A DNA stretch of 64,000 nt from positions 496,001 to 560,000 of the forward strand of contig NZ_JAGTTN010000002.1 of the NCBI RefSeq assembly GCF_020682705.1, written 5' to 3'. Within the stretch, counting starts at the first letter, position 1. Each line of letters opens with the position of its first letter. The notes beneath the pieces were generated by a model. The model had not been told where the DNA came from, ran no database searches, and saw nothing but the letters and a program-made list of their open reading frames with translations. The stretch comes from Microbacterium allomyrinae (lineage in GTDB: Bacteria; Actinomycetota; Actinomycetes; Actinomycetales; Microbacteriaceae). A program made the translations under genes and the position numbers. Of the stretch, positions 27,840 through 37,697 are shown in pieces.

Positions 27840-29891
27840 ATGGCGAATGACAATCCGCTCCTGTCCCCCCGCGCGCTTCCCTACGGCCTTCCCGAATACG
27901 CCCTCATCAAGCCCGAGCACTACCTGCCCGCTTTCGAGCAGGCGTTCGCGGAGCACACCCGTGAGATCTCGGCGATCACCCGGGTGCGGTCGATGCCGAC
28001 CTTCGAGAACACGGTGGTGGCGCTGGAGCAGAGCGGCCGACTCCTCGGCGACGTCTCACGCACCTTCTACACGGTGTCGTCCGCCGACGCGACCGCCCAG
28101 ATCCAAGCCATCGAAGAGGAGCTGGCCCCCCGGATGTCGGCGCACCGCGACTCGATCCAGCTCGACAGCCAGCTCTACTGGCGGATCAAGACCCTTCACG
28201 ATCAGCTCGATGCTCTCGGTCTCGACCCCGAACAGCGCTATCTCGTGGCGCGTCATTACACCGAGATGTCGCACGCCGGTGCGGGTCTCGACGACGAGGA
28301 CAAGGCGCGTCTGACCGAGCTCAACCAACGCCTCTCGACCCTCACGACGCAGTTCGAGAAGAATCTGCTCGCCGACACCAACGACCTGGCGGTGGTCTTC
28401 GATGACTCCTCGGAACTGGACGGCCTGACGGAGGGAGAGGTCTCCGCCGCGGCCCAGGCGGCCATCGATCGAGGCCTCGAGGGCAAGTGGGTCGTCACGC
28501 TCACTCTGTTCACGGGTCATCCGTATCTGTCGAGTCTCACCGACCGCCACTCGCGTGCACGCCTGCTCGAGTCCTCTCGTTCCCGTGGCTCGCGAGGCAA
28601 CGCGAACGACAACCGGGCGACGCTGCTCGAAATCGTGCGTCTGCGCGCCGAGCGGGCAGGGCTCCTCGGCTATGAGTCGCACGCCGCGTACATCACCTCC
28701 GACGAGACAGCAGGCTCCCCCGAAGCCGTGCACGACCTGCTTCGCCGGCTCGCGGTGCCCGCTGCACGCAACGCGAGGCGCGAGCAGGAGAAGCTGCAGG
28801 CGATCATCGACGCCGAATCCGAGCCCTTCCCGCTCGAGGCGCACGACTGGGCGTTCTACACCGAGAAGGTGCGTGGGGCGGAGTACGACCTCGACCGCGG
28901 CGCGCTTCGGCCCTGGTTCGAAGCGGAGCGCGTGCTGCAGGACGGCGTCTTCCGCGCGGCGACCGAGCTCTACGGGGTCACGTTCACGGAGCGCTCGGAC
29001 CTTGTGGGCTATCACCCCGACAATCGCGTCTTTGAAGTCCACAACGCGGACGGATCCGCGCTGGGGTTGTTCATCCTCGACCTGTACACGCGCGACACGA
29101 AGCGGGGCGGGGCGTGGATGAACTCCATCGTGCTCCAGTCGCGCCTGCGGGGCACCGATCCCATCGTCGTGAACAACCTGAACGTCTCCAGGCCTGCTGC
29201 CGGCCGGCCCACCCTGCTCACGCTCGACGAAGTCACGACCCTCTTCCACGAGTTCGGGCACGCCCTGCACGGTCTCTTCGCCACGGTGACCTATCCCCAT
29301 TTCGCCGGGACGAACGTGTTCCGCGACTTCGTCGAATTCCCCAGCCAGGTCAATGAGATGTGGATCTACTGGCCCGAGATCCTCGCCGAGTACGCGCGTC
29401 ACATCGACACAGGCGCGCCGCTTCCGGCCGAGGTCGTGGAGAAGCTCCACGCATCCGAGGCGTTCAACCAGGGCTTCGCGACGAGCGAGTATCTCGCGGC
29501 GTCGTGGATCGACCAGGCCTGGCATTCGCTCGGCACCGAGGAGGCAGCGGCCGGCCTCGATGTCGCGGAGTTCGAGGCGGCCGCGCTCGTCGAGATCGGA
29601 CTCGACAACCCGGCGGTGCCCACGCGCTATTCATCGACGTACTTCGCGCATGTGTTCTCCGGTGGCTACAGTGCGGGCTACTACTCCTACATCTGGAGCG
29701 AGGTCCTCGACGCCGACACCGTGGAGTGGTTCCGCGAGAACGGCGGCCTGCGACGCGAGAACGGCGAGCGGTTCCGCACCCGGCTGCTCGGAGTCGGCGG
29801 ATCCAAGGATCCGCTGCAGGCATACCGGGACTTCCGAGGACAGGATGCCGATATCCGGCATCTTCTCGCACGCCGGGGCCTCGCGGACTGA
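27840..29891 (+). CDS. M3 family metallopeptidase, Dcp/oligopeptidase A type
   Basis: A 683-aa cytoplasmic zinc peptidase that trims short peptides. Seen: the zinc site HEFGHALHGLF at about 470-480, the third-ligand region EFPSQVNEMW some 25 residues later, the family segment RGGAWMNSIV, and the C-terminal YFAHVFSGGYSAGYYSYIWS loop. The motif order and length match peptidyl-dipeptidase Dcp and oligopeptidase A. The ATG follows a TAGGCT hexamer by 7 nt with no clear ribosome site, so it may be leaderless. No signal peptide is present. Confidence 0.93.
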   Translation: MANDNPLLSPRALPYGLPEYALIKPEHYLPAFEQAFAEHTREISAITRVRSMPTFENTVVALEQSGRLLGDVSRTFYTVSSADATAQIQAIEEELAPRMSAHRDSIQLDSQLYWRIKTLHDQLDALGLDPEQRYLVARHYTEMSHAGAGLDDEDKARLTELNQRLSTLTTQFEKNLLADTNDLAVVFDDSSELDGLTEGEVSAAAQAAIDRGLEGKWVVTLTLFTGHPYLSSLTDRHSRARLLESSRSRGSRGNANDNRATLLEIVRLRAERAGLLGYESHAAYITSDETAGSPEAVHDLLRRLAVPAARNARREQEKLQAIIDAESEPFPLEAHDWAFYTEKVRGAEYDLDRGALRPWFEAERVLQDGVFRAATELYGVTFTERSDLVGYHPDNRVFEVHNADGSALGLFILDLYTRDTKRGGAWMNSIVLQSRLRGTDPIVVNNLNVSRPAAGRPTLLTLDEVTTLFHEFGHALHGLFATVTYPHFAGTNVFRDFVEFPSQVNEMWIYWPEILAEYARHIDTGAPLPAEVVEKLHASEAFNQGFATSEYLAASWIDQAWHSLGTEEAAAGLDVAEFEAAALVEIGLDNPAVPTRYSSTYFAHVFSGGYSAGYYSYIWSEVLDADTVEWFRENGGLRRENGERFRTRLLGVGGSKDPLQAYRDFRGQDADIRHLLARRGLAD

Positions 29892-29933
29892 GCCGTCATG
29901 CTCCGTCGGGCCGGGACCCCGTCGGGTCGATGC

Positions 29934-31052
29934 TCAGAGGGCGCCGATGCTCGAGGCGAAAGCAAGCACCCGTGCGGCCAGCGCGTCCGGCACCTCCGCG
30001 GCGGCGAAGTGCCCGCCTTCCGGGAGGCGCTCGAACGTGCGCAGATCTCGGTAGAAGCGGCGCGCGAGCGATTCAGGATAGTCGGCTTCATGGCGTTGGA
30101 TGTGGACCGACGCCGGAACCTCGACCGGCGGGATCTCATCAGGCTGATCCGCACCTTCGTAGTACGGGCGGAACGAGGTGCCGATGCTCTGCGTGGTCCA
30201 GTAGATCATCGCCTCGGTGAGGATCCGCTCGCGCGAGATACGTCGCTCGACCGCGTGCGGATCGCCCGGTGGGGTGTCGCTCCATTCGACGAGCTTCTCC
30301 GTCAGCCACGCCAGCAGACCGCCGGGAGAGTCGTTCAGCGCGGCGGCGAGCGTATCGGGACGGGTGGCCTGCACGTGCCCGTAGGCGCCATCCGGGCCGC
30401 CGGCCGCGGCCAGACGATCGAAGAACTCGCGCTCGGCGGTGTCGGCCAGATCTGCACGTTCACGCACGGATGGGAAGTGCGCGTGCGTCGCGATGATGCC
30501 CAGCACGGCATCCGGATAGGCACCCGCGAGGAGGTCGTTGACGTTCGCCGAGACGTCCTCGCCGTAGGTGAGGTACCGTTCGTAGCCGAGGACCTCCGTC
30601 ATCAGGGCGTGCATGGTCGCCGCCAGCCGCACCTCGGTGACCGGGCCTTCAGCGTAGGCAGTCGAGAATGCGAAGCCGGGAAGGCTCGGCACCACGACAT
30701 GGAAATCGGGCAGCAGATCGGCGAAGTCGAGTTGGAGCGCGAAGGTGTGCGGCCAGCCATGCATGACGAGCAGGACCGGGGCGTCAGCGCGGGCGGAGCG
30801 CAGATGCGCGAAATGCACCGTGGTGTCGCCGATCTCGGCGAGGAACTGCGGGTGAGCGTTGAGCCAGTGTTCCCGCGTGCGCCAGTCGAAGGTGCGTCAC
30901 GAGTCGACGAGCGCATTGAGGTACTCGCCCGTCATACCCGACGGCGGGCGGCGCGGTGAGTCCGCCAGCGCTCGGAATCGCGCGAGGCGCGAGCCGAGAT
31001 CGGCCAGCTCTTCGTCGGGAACATGGAGTTCGAAAGGTCTCGTCGGGCTCAC
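29934..31052 (-). pseudogene. epoxide hydrolase family gene interrupted by an in-frame TGA
   Basis: Read through, this frame gives a ~372-aa alpha/beta-hydrolase with an epoxide-hydrolase N-terminal domain. Codons 1-51 hold the start of that domain (PFELHVPDEELADL, EYLNALVDS), then a TGA at 30899-30897 interrupts, and the same frame continues RTFDWRTREHWLNAHPQF. Family members have a Trp at exactly this point (xxYWRTxxDWR), so a TGG-to-TGA change fits. The remainder is intact: MHGWPH oxyanion region, nucleophile loop TYGEDVSANV, YWTTQSIGTSFRPYYE with the acid-assisting Tyr, and the catalytic His in EGGHFAAAE. A shorter protein from GTG 30818 (294 aa) would lack the N-terminal domain. The 5' start is uncertain because no good ribosome site precedes GTG 31052. 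Confidence 0.75.
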
Positions 31053-31144
31053 ACGGAGAAGCTACCGGTCACCGCCGACATCTCTGATCCCGGGCACCAT
31101 GCGAGACCGTCCTCGAAATCTGACGTCCTGGCCGTGTCGCAGCG

Positions 31145-32413
<1,269 letters not shown>

Positions 32414-32560
32414 GTGTGGCGCCTCCTGGTCGCGACGGGGCAGGACCCCCGTACTGTCCTCCGAGCCTAACCTCTAGCGGCGACAACGGGCGGGATTGCG
32501 ACGCTGGTTGTGGATGCCCGTCCGTATCCCGATGACAGAACGGCGCGGCACCGGACGACG

Positions 32561-32598
32561 GCGCCCCGCCGCCCGAAGGGATCGGGACGGCGGGGCGC
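32561..32598 (-). terminator. terminator after clpP1-clpP2
   Basis: An 11-bp GC-rich perfect stem (32561-32571 with 32588-32598) and 16-nt loop, 29 nt after the clpP2 stop on the minus strand. It probably ends the clpP1-clpP2 transcript before clpX. Confidence 0.65.
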
Positions 32599-32627
32599 GT
32601 AATCATCCGCTGGAGTGGTGTGAAGCC

Positions 32628-33299
32628 CTACTTGCCCAGCGCCTGCTGACCGCGCTTGCGCGTGGTCAGCACCTGGTCGATGAGGCCGTAGGAAAGTGCC
32701 TCCACCCCGGACAGGATCTTGTCGCGGTCGATGTCCTTGTTGACCTCTTGCTGCGTCTTGTTCGAGTGCTTCGCGAGCGTCTCCTCGAGCCAGGTGCGCA
32801 TGCGGAGGATCTCCGCCGCCTGGATCTCGATGTCGGAGGCCTGACCATGACCGGACTCGCCCACGGCGGGCTGGTGGATCAGGATGCGGGCATTGGGAAG
32901 CGCAAGGCGCTTGCCGGGGGCCCCGGCCGCGAGGAGCACGGCAGCCGCGGAAGCGGCCTGCCCGAGCACGACGGTCTGGATCTGCGGCGACACGTACTGC
33001 ATGGTGTCGTAGATCGCCGTCATCGCCGTGAACGATCCGCCCGGCGAGTTGATGTACATGATGATGTCGCGGTCGGGATCCTGGCTCTCGAGCACGAGCA
33101 GCTGCGCCATGACATCGTCGGCCGAGGCGTCGTCGACCTGGACGCCCAGGAAGATGACGCGGTCCTCGAACAGCTTGTTGTACGGGTCCTGGCGCTTGTA
33201 GCCGTAGGCCGTGCGCTCCTCGAACTGGGGCAGGATGTAGCGGCTGCCGGGCATCTGAATGCCCTGCGGGGCGCTCTGACCGAAGGTGGGGGTCTGCAT
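32628..33299 (-). CDS. clpP2: ATP-dependent Clp protease proteolytic subunit (second copy, ClpP2-like)
   Basis: A 223-aa serine protease subunit. Seen: the conserved DRVIFLG near 46-52, NSPGGS at 84-89, the catalytic Ser117 in GQAASAAAVL, His142 in ILIHQPAV and Asp189 in VNKDIDRDK. It has a 25-residue N-terminal extension rich in Gln and Pro that may be processed. In actinobacteria ClpP1 and ClpP2 form a mixed 14-mer with ClpX or ClpC. The gene lies 32 nt after clpP1 on the same strand. Confidence 0.96.
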   Translation of the reverse strand: MQTPTFGQSAPQGIQMPGSRYILPQFEERTAYGYKRQDPYNKLFEDRVIFLGVQVDDASADDVMAQLLVLESQDPDRDIIMYINSPGGSFTAMTAIYDTMQYVSPQIQTVVLGQAASAAAVLLAAGAPGKRLALPNARILIHQPAVGESGHGQASDIEIQAAEILRMRTWLEETLAKHSNKTQQEVNKDIDRDKILSGVEALSYGLIDQVLTTRKRGQQALGK

Positions 33300-33331
33300 T
33301 TCCGGGTTCTCTCTCTTTCGCCTTCGGGCCG

Positions 33332-33916
33332 TCAGTTCGCGGTTCCGCCGCCGCCGATGACGTCGGCTGCGGACTCGCGGATGTGGTCGACGAAGCCGTA
33401 CTCCAGCGCCTCCTGGGCGGTGAACCAGCGGTCCCGGTCGCCGTCCTCGTTGATCTGCTCGACGGTCTTGCCCGTCTGAGCGGCCGTGATCTCGGCAAGA
33501 CGGTTCTTCATCGACACGATGAGCTGGGCCTGCGTCTGGATGTCGCTCGACGTTCCGCCGAAGCCACCGTGGGGCTGGTGCAGCAGCACGCGCGCGTTCG
33601 GCGTGATGTACCGCTTGCCCTTGGTGCCGGCGGTCAGCAGCAGTTGACCCATCGAGGCGGCCATTCCGATGCCGACGGTGACGATGTCGTTCGGCACGAA
33701 CTGCATCGTGTCGTAGATCGCCATGCCGGCCGTGATCGAACCGCCGGGAGAGTTCACGTAGAGGTAGATGTCCTTCTCGGAGTCCTCGGCGGCGAGGAGA
33801 AGGATCTTCGCGCAGATCTCGTTCGCGTTCTCGTCGCGCACCTCCGACCCGAGCCAGATGATGCGGTCCTTAAGCAGCCTGTCGAAGACGCTCGTCGCGA
33901 CAAGTGGTTCGGCCAT
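33332..33916 (-). CDS. clpP1: ATP-dependent Clp protease proteolytic subunit (first copy, ClpP1-like)
   Basis: A 194-aa ClpP subunit. Seen: [16 protein letters not shown] at the start, [18 protein letters not shown] at 55-72, catalytic Ser88 in [10 protein letters not shown], His113 in VLLHQPHGG and Asp158 in [13 protein letters not shown] 33916 follows a strong GGGAGTACAA ribosome site, so it is preferred over the frame opening ten codons earlier. First gene of the clpP1-clpP2 pair; the tandem arrangement downstream of tig is standard for actinobacteria. Confidence 0.97.
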   Translation of the reverse strand: MAEPLVATSVFDRLLKDRIIWLGSEVRDENANEICAKILLLAAEDSEKDIYLYVNSPGGSITAGMAIYDTMQFVPNDIVTVGIGMAASMGQLLLTAGTKGKRYITPNARVLLHQPHGGFGGTSSDIQTQAQLIVSMKNRLAEITAAQTGKTVEQINEDGDRDRWFTAQEALEYGFVDHIRESAADVIGGGGTAN

Positions 33917-33997
33917 TTGTACTCCCTGATTCCGTGGTCGTGCCATTGAATCTACCGGCGCGGCCAGGGCGACCCGCCCGTGTTCGCCCTGGGCAGA

Positions 33998-34489
33998 TCA
34001 GCCGTTGCCCTCGGCCAGCTCGTCGGCGTACCAGAGCACCGAGCGGCCATACCGGGTGAGATGCGGCGCGAGTGCACGCAATGCCACGGATGCCGCCTCC
34101 CTGGAGTCGCCGTGCGACGCCAGGGCGAGCGCGAGAAAGGCCGTCGCTTCGTCGCGCAACGGCGACTGCGGGTCGCGATCGAGCTCGGCACGCAGCATCC
34201 GGATCGCCTCCGCACTGCGACCGAGGTTGCGGACCGTGCTCGCGAGCTGGATCACCGCTTGCGGGCGGTGCTGGTCATCGAGTCCTGCCGCAAGCGCCGC
34301 GCGATACAGCGGCTCGGCGTCGGATTCGAGGCCGGCGGCGTCGCGTGCACCGGCGCGCTCGAACAGCGCGCGGGCGTCGCCCACCGGCCGCCTGCCCGCC
34401 AGCGCGTCGATCCGCTCGATCCGCTCGGCGTCCTCCAACGTCTCGTCAGCCCAGACCTCGGTGACGTGCGCGTCCCATTCGTCGATCAC
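33998..34489 (-). CDS. tetratricopeptide repeat protein
   Basis: A 163-aa soluble, helix-rich protein with TPR-like repeats. The segments DAEPLYRAALAAGLDDQHRP, AVIQLASTVRNLGRSAEAI and DEATAFLALALASHGDSREA follow the TPR spacing of small and large residues. It matches the tetratricopeptide proteins of actinobacteria of this size, which have no known enzyme activity and usually mediate protein contacts. GTG 34489 after AGGAGGATC is the likely start; the frame opens at 34528. It sits between tig and clpP1 on the same strand. Confidence 0.75.
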   Translation of the reverse strand: MIDEWDAHVTEVWADETLEDAERIERIDALAGRRPVGDARALFERAGARDAAGLESDAEPLYRAALAAGLDDQHRPQAVIQLASTVRNLGRSAEAIRMLRAELDRDPQSPLRDEATAFLALALASHGDSREAASVALRALAPHLTRYGRSVLWYADELAEGNG

Positions 34490-34508
34490 GATCCTCCTCG
34501 ATCGGAAA

Positions 34509-34536
34509 GGGGACGGATGCCACGGCATCCGTCCCC
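34509..34536 (-). terminator. terminator downstream of tig
   Basis: A perfect 12-bp stem (34509-34520 with 34525-34536) and a 4-nt loop, 19 nt after the tig stop on the minus strand, followed by CTTTCC. The base of the stem is close to the start of the TPR gene, so that gene may depend on read-through or its own promoter. Confidence 0.75.
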
Positions 34537-34555
34537 TTGTCGCGTCAGCGGGCGA

Positions 34556-36019
34556 CTACTCCTTGTCGGCGGCGGCCTTCTTGGCCGGCGCCTTCTTGGC
34601 GGGAGCCTTCTTGGCCGGCGCCTTCTTGGCGGGCTTCTCGTCGACGGCTTCTTCGGCCTCGATCACCGCGTCGGCGTCGGCCGCGGCATCCGCGATCTCC
34701 TGCGCCTCTTCGACGACCTCATCCTCGGCCTCGGCCTCGTCCTCGACGGCGACGAAGCCGGCCAGGTCGACGGTGTTGCCGTTGGTGTCGACGACGGTGA
34801 CCTTGCCGAGCGCAACGGCGAGAGCCTTGTTACGGGCCACCTCACCGATGACGGCGGGCAGCTGGTTACCCTCCTGCAGTGTGTTCACGAAGTCCTGGGG
34901 CGCCATGCCGTACTGCGCCGCGGACTGCACGAGGTACTGCGTGAGCTCGTCCTGCGAGACCTGGACGTCGACCGACTCGGCGATCTTGTCGAGCAGCATC
35001 TGGGTCTTGAACTGCTTCTCGCTCGCCTCGGCGACCTCGGCGCGGTGCACGTCGTCCTCGAGACGGCCTTCGCCCTCGAGGTGGTTGTGCACCTCGTCTT
35101 CGATGAGCTGCGGCGGAACCGGGATCTCGACCTGCTCGAGGAGCAGCTCGATGAGCTTGTCGCGCGCGGCGGAGCCCTGCGTGAACACAGACTGCTCACC
35201 GACACGATCCTTGAGGCTGTCGCGCAGCTCGACGATGGTGTCGAACTCGCTCGCGATCTGCGCGAAATCGTCATCGGCTTCGGGCAGCTCGCGCTCCTTG
35301 ACAGCCTTGACGACCACCGAGACCTCGGCCTCTTCGCCCGCGTGGTCGCCGCCGACGAGCTTCGAGCGGAAGGTGGTGTCCTCACCCGCGGTGAGCGACT
35401 CGATCGCCTCGTCGATGCCTTCGAGCAGCTCGCCCGAGCCCAGCTCGTAGGAAACGCCTTCGGCGCGGTCGATCTCAGCGCCGTCGATCGAGGCGACCAG
35501 ATCGAGTTCGACGAAGTCACCCGTTGCGGCGGGACGGTCAACGGTCACGAGCGTGCCGAAGCGGCCGCGCAGGCGGTCGAGCTCTTCGTCGATCGCGGCT
35601 TCGTCGACCTCGATGGCGTCGACCTCGACCGTGGTGCCCTCGAGGGCCGGAAGGTCGAACTCGGGTCGAACGTCGACCTCGACCTCGACGAGCAGGTCGC
35701 CCGAGAAGTCCTTGTCGCTCGGCCAGCCGGTGACCTCGGCAGCGGGGCGACCGAGGACGCGCAGCTCGTTGGCCGAGACGGCCTCGCGGTAGAAGACGTC
35801 GAGGCCTTCGCTCACGGCGTGCTCGAGCACGGCGAGACGGCCGACGCGCTGGTCGATGATCGGCGCGGGCACCTTGCCCTTGCGGAAGCCGGGGATCTGC
35901 ACGTCCTGAGCGATGTGCTCGTATGCGTGCGCGATGCTGGGCTTCAGCTCATCGGGGCTGACCGTGATGTGCAGCTTCACCCGGGTCGGGCTGAGCTTCT
36001 CGACGGTGCTGTTCACCAT
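34556..36019 (-). CDS. tig: trigger factor chaperone, with lysine-rich C-terminal repeats
   Basis: A 487-aa ribosome-bound chaperone with peptidyl-prolyl isomerase activity. Seen: the N-terminal ribosome-binding loop GFRKGKVP at 44-51, a PPIase (FKBP-like) domain in the middle (about 160-245), and the helical chaperone C-domain (about 260-420). After that comes an acidic stretch ([10 protein letters not shown] style) and a run of KKAPA units repeated four times, giving a Lys/Ala/Pro tail. E. coli trigger factor is 432 aa, so the tail is extra. Such acidic then basic tails are seen in related actinobacteria and may bind nucleic acid or the ribosome; this is inference. Confidence 0.96.
   Translation of the reverse strand: MVNSTVEKLSPTRVKLHITVSPDELKPSIAHAYEHIAQDVQIPGFRKGKVPAPIIDQRVGRLAVLEHAVSEGLDVFYREAVSANELRVLGRPAAEVTGWPSDKDFSGDLLVEVEVDVRPEFDLPALEGTTVEVDAIEVDEAAIDEELDRLRGRFGTLVTVDRPAATGDFVELDLVASIDGAEIDRAEGVSYELGSGELLEGIDEAIESLTAGEDTTFRSKLVGGDHAGEEAEVSVVVKAVKERELPEADDDFAQIASEFDTIVELRDSLKDRVGEQSVFTQGSAARDKLIELLLEQVEIPVPPQLIEDEVHNHLEGEGRLEDDVHRAEVAEASEKQFKTQMLLDKIAESVDVQVSQDELTQYLVQSAAQYGMAPQDFVNTLQEGNQLPAVIGEVARNKALAVALGKVTVVDTNGNTVDLAGFVAVEDEAEAEDEVVEEAQEIADAAADADAVIEAEEAVDEKPAKKAPAKKAPAKKAPAKKAAADKE
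34576..34630 (-). repeat. four tandem 15-bp repeats inside tig
   Basis: The 10-mer ccttcttggc recurs at 34576, 34591, 34606 and 34621, an exact 15-bp period. It encodes the AKKAP units near the C-terminus of trigger factor. Such in-frame repeats can expand or shrink by slippage without breaking the gene. Confidence 0.85.
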
Positions 36020-36100
36020 GCCTGTTCGTTCTCCTCTATCGGACCGCGCGCGGACGCGCGGCTGAAGGTCTGGGTTCGGAATTCTGTGAGGGCCGTGATG

Positions 36101-36174
36101 TCGGGGCGACAGGATTTGAACCTGCGGCCTCCCGCTCCCAAAGCGGGCGCTCTACCAAGCTGAGCTACGCCCCG
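36101..36174 (-). tRNA. tRNA-Pro (anticodon TGG)
   Basis: A 74-nt cloverleaf on the minus strand. The acceptor stem CGGGGCG/CGCCCCG has discriminator A. The anticodon stem CCCGC/GCGGG encloses TTTGGGA, giving anticodon TGG (proline). The T-arm GGTTCAAATCC is normal and CCA is not encoded. It lies 81 nt upstream of tig. Confidence 0.97.
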
Positions 36175-36370
36175 GGCGGGTCCGCACGCGTGCGTGCGCC
36201 TTTTCGGCCCCGTGAAGTCTAGCCGACGCACTCGGGCATCGCCTCCGCGCGACGCTCCGTGACCGCAACGGTGTCAGAACGACCGTCATCCGTCGACTAC
36301 ACTTGCGGATGCCGCGGCGTGCCGCTGGCTCCAACTGAACACGATGATCCGGCGGAAATACGCCGGATTC

Positions 36371-36441
36371 GGGGCTGTAGCTTAGTGGTAAAGCCTTAGT
36401 CTTCCAAACTAATGATGCGGGTTCGATTCCCGTCAGCCCCT
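36371..36441 (+). tRNA. tRNA-Gly (anticodon TCC)
   Basis: A 71-nt cloverleaf on the plus strand. The acceptor stem GGGGCTG/CAGCCCC has discriminator T. The anticodon stem TTAGT/ACTAA encloses CTTCCAA, giving TCC (glycine). The T-arm GGTTCGATTCC is normal and CCA is not encoded. Confidence 0.97.
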
Positions 36442-36444
36442 CCG

Positions 36445-36483
36445 ATGCCCTGGCGTGCCGACGAAGTCGGTGCGGCGGGGCAT
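36445..36483 (+). terminator. hairpin after tRNA-Gly
   Basis: A long imperfect stem (36445-36462 with 36466-36483, several G-U pairs) and a 3-nt loop, starting 3 nt after tRNA-Gly. A likely terminator for the tRNA. Confidence 0.55.
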
Positions 36484-36551
36484 TCGCGTCGATCGCCTCG
36501 GCACCCGACCCGCTCCCTGCGGTGTGTCCGCGCCGGCCGGGACAGTTCGTG

Positions 36552-37598
36552 TCAGTGCGGGTGCCGGTGGTGCGCATCCGGATAGTGCTCGTGCGTGTGG
36601 GTCGACCGTTCGTGGGCGTGCGTGTGCCGGTGCCATGTCCCGGCCCCGACCAGGCCGCCCTCCTCGTGTGCGTGCTGGTGATGCTCGTCGTGCGTGTGCC
36701 AGTGGTCGTGCGTCACCGGATCATGCGTGTGCTCGTGTTCATGGCGCTCCGTGAGATGCAGCCAGACCCCGGTCGCCATGAGCGCGGCGGCGACGATCAA
36801 TGGCCAGGTGACCTGCTCACCGAGCACGACGGCCAGAACTGCACCGAAGAACGGCGCCACCGAGAAGTACGCGCCCGCCCGCGCCGTGCCGATGTGCCGC
36901 ATCCCGACGATGAACAGCGCAAGTGACACGCCGTAGGCGAACAGACCGACCAGCATCGCTCCGCCGATGATCAGGGCACTGGGAACGGCCGCGCCCAGCA
37001 GGAAAGCGAGAGCGAGGTTCACGGGTCCCGCGACAGCACCCTTGACGGCTGCGAGCCACGTCGCGTCGTTGAGCGCCACCTTGCGTGTGAGGTTGTTGTC
37101 GAGTCCCCAGCACAGGCAGGCACCCAGAACGGCGAGGCTGGGCCACGGCGACCCGAGCTGCGCTCCGCCGGGAACGCTCAGCACGATCGCCCCCGCGACG
37201 ATGGCGACCATGCCCCACGCGATGCGCCGATCGAAGCTCTCCCGGAAGACGAACCACGCCAGAACCGCGGTGAACACGGCCTCCGCGTTGAGGAGGAGGG
37301 ATGCCCCGGATGCCGGCATGTTCGCCAGACCGACCATGAGCAGGACCGGGGCGACAAGACCGCCGAAGAGGACCGCTCCGATGAGAGGCGGAATATCGCG
37401 ACGGGGAATCGTTATGCGTGGAGCACGACGCAACAGCCGCCACGCCATCAGTCCGAGACCCGACCCGGTGTAGAGCAGTCCCGCGAGCAGCCATGGGCTC
37501 ACATCACCCAGGAGCATCTTCGCGAGCGGCGTGCCGGCGCCGAACAGGACGGCTGATGCGATCGCGGCCTGCACACCGACGTTGCGGAGGCTTCTCAC
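36552..37598 (-). CDS. EamA/DMT family transporter with histidine-rich C-terminal tail
   Basis: A 348-aa drug/metabolite transporter with ten likely helices in two EamA repeats, e.g. AIASAVLFGAGTPLAKMLLG at the start and FSVAPFFGAVLAVVLGEQ in the second half. The last ~70 residues, from about 280, are hydrophilic and hold more than twenty histidines in HxH and HH patterns (HEHEHTHD, HDHWHTHDEHHQHAH, HRHTHAHE). Related DMT proteins with such tails are known; the tail should bind Zn, Ni or Co, so metal export or metal-gated transport is plausible but unproven. The GTG start follows GATACT by 6 nt. It is convergent with tRNA-Gly. Confidence 0.87.
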   Translation of the reverse strand: MRSLRNVGVQAAIASAVLFGAGTPLAKMLLGDVSPWLLAGLLYTGSGLGLMAWRLLRRAPRITIPRRDIPPLIGAVLFGGLVAPVLLMVGLANMPASGASLLLNAEAVFTAVLAWFVFRESFDRRIAWGMVAIVAGAIVLSVPGGAQLGSPWPSLAVLGACLCWGLDNNLTRKVALNDATWLAAVKGAVAGPVNLALAFLLGAAVPSALIIGGAMLVGLFAYGVSLALFIVGMRHIGTARAGAYFSVAPFFGAVLAVVLGEQVTWPLIVAAALMATGVWLHLTERHEHEHTHDPVTHDHWHTHDEHHQHAHEEGGLVGAGTWHRHTHAHERSTHTHEHYPDAHHRHPH

Positions 37599-37697
37599 CG
37601 CTCCAGTATCGCCGCGACCGCGCGGTCCTGCATCCTTCGGAGTGTGCGCGGGTGGACAATGGCGCGCAGGCCATTCCGCCCCCGCCGAGGAGACCAG

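Noticed and set aside
30897..30899. TGA in the epoxide hydrolase read as selenocysteine
   Set aside because: The family residue is Trp, not Cys, and no SECIS-like hairpin is evident just after it; a nonsense change or sequencing error is simpler.
36020..36100. Possible small genes in the gaps around tRNA-Pro and tRNA-Gly (36020-36100, 36175-36370)
   Set aside because: No frame with a ribosome site and protein-like composition; only tRNA promoters and leaders are expected there.
33980..36163. 727-aa plus-strand frame opposite tig and the TPR gene, and similar long frames at 11897-14194, 38545-40872, 45888-48446 and 52876-55383
   Set aside because: All are shadows of real genes on the other strand with biased composition and no recognisable domains.
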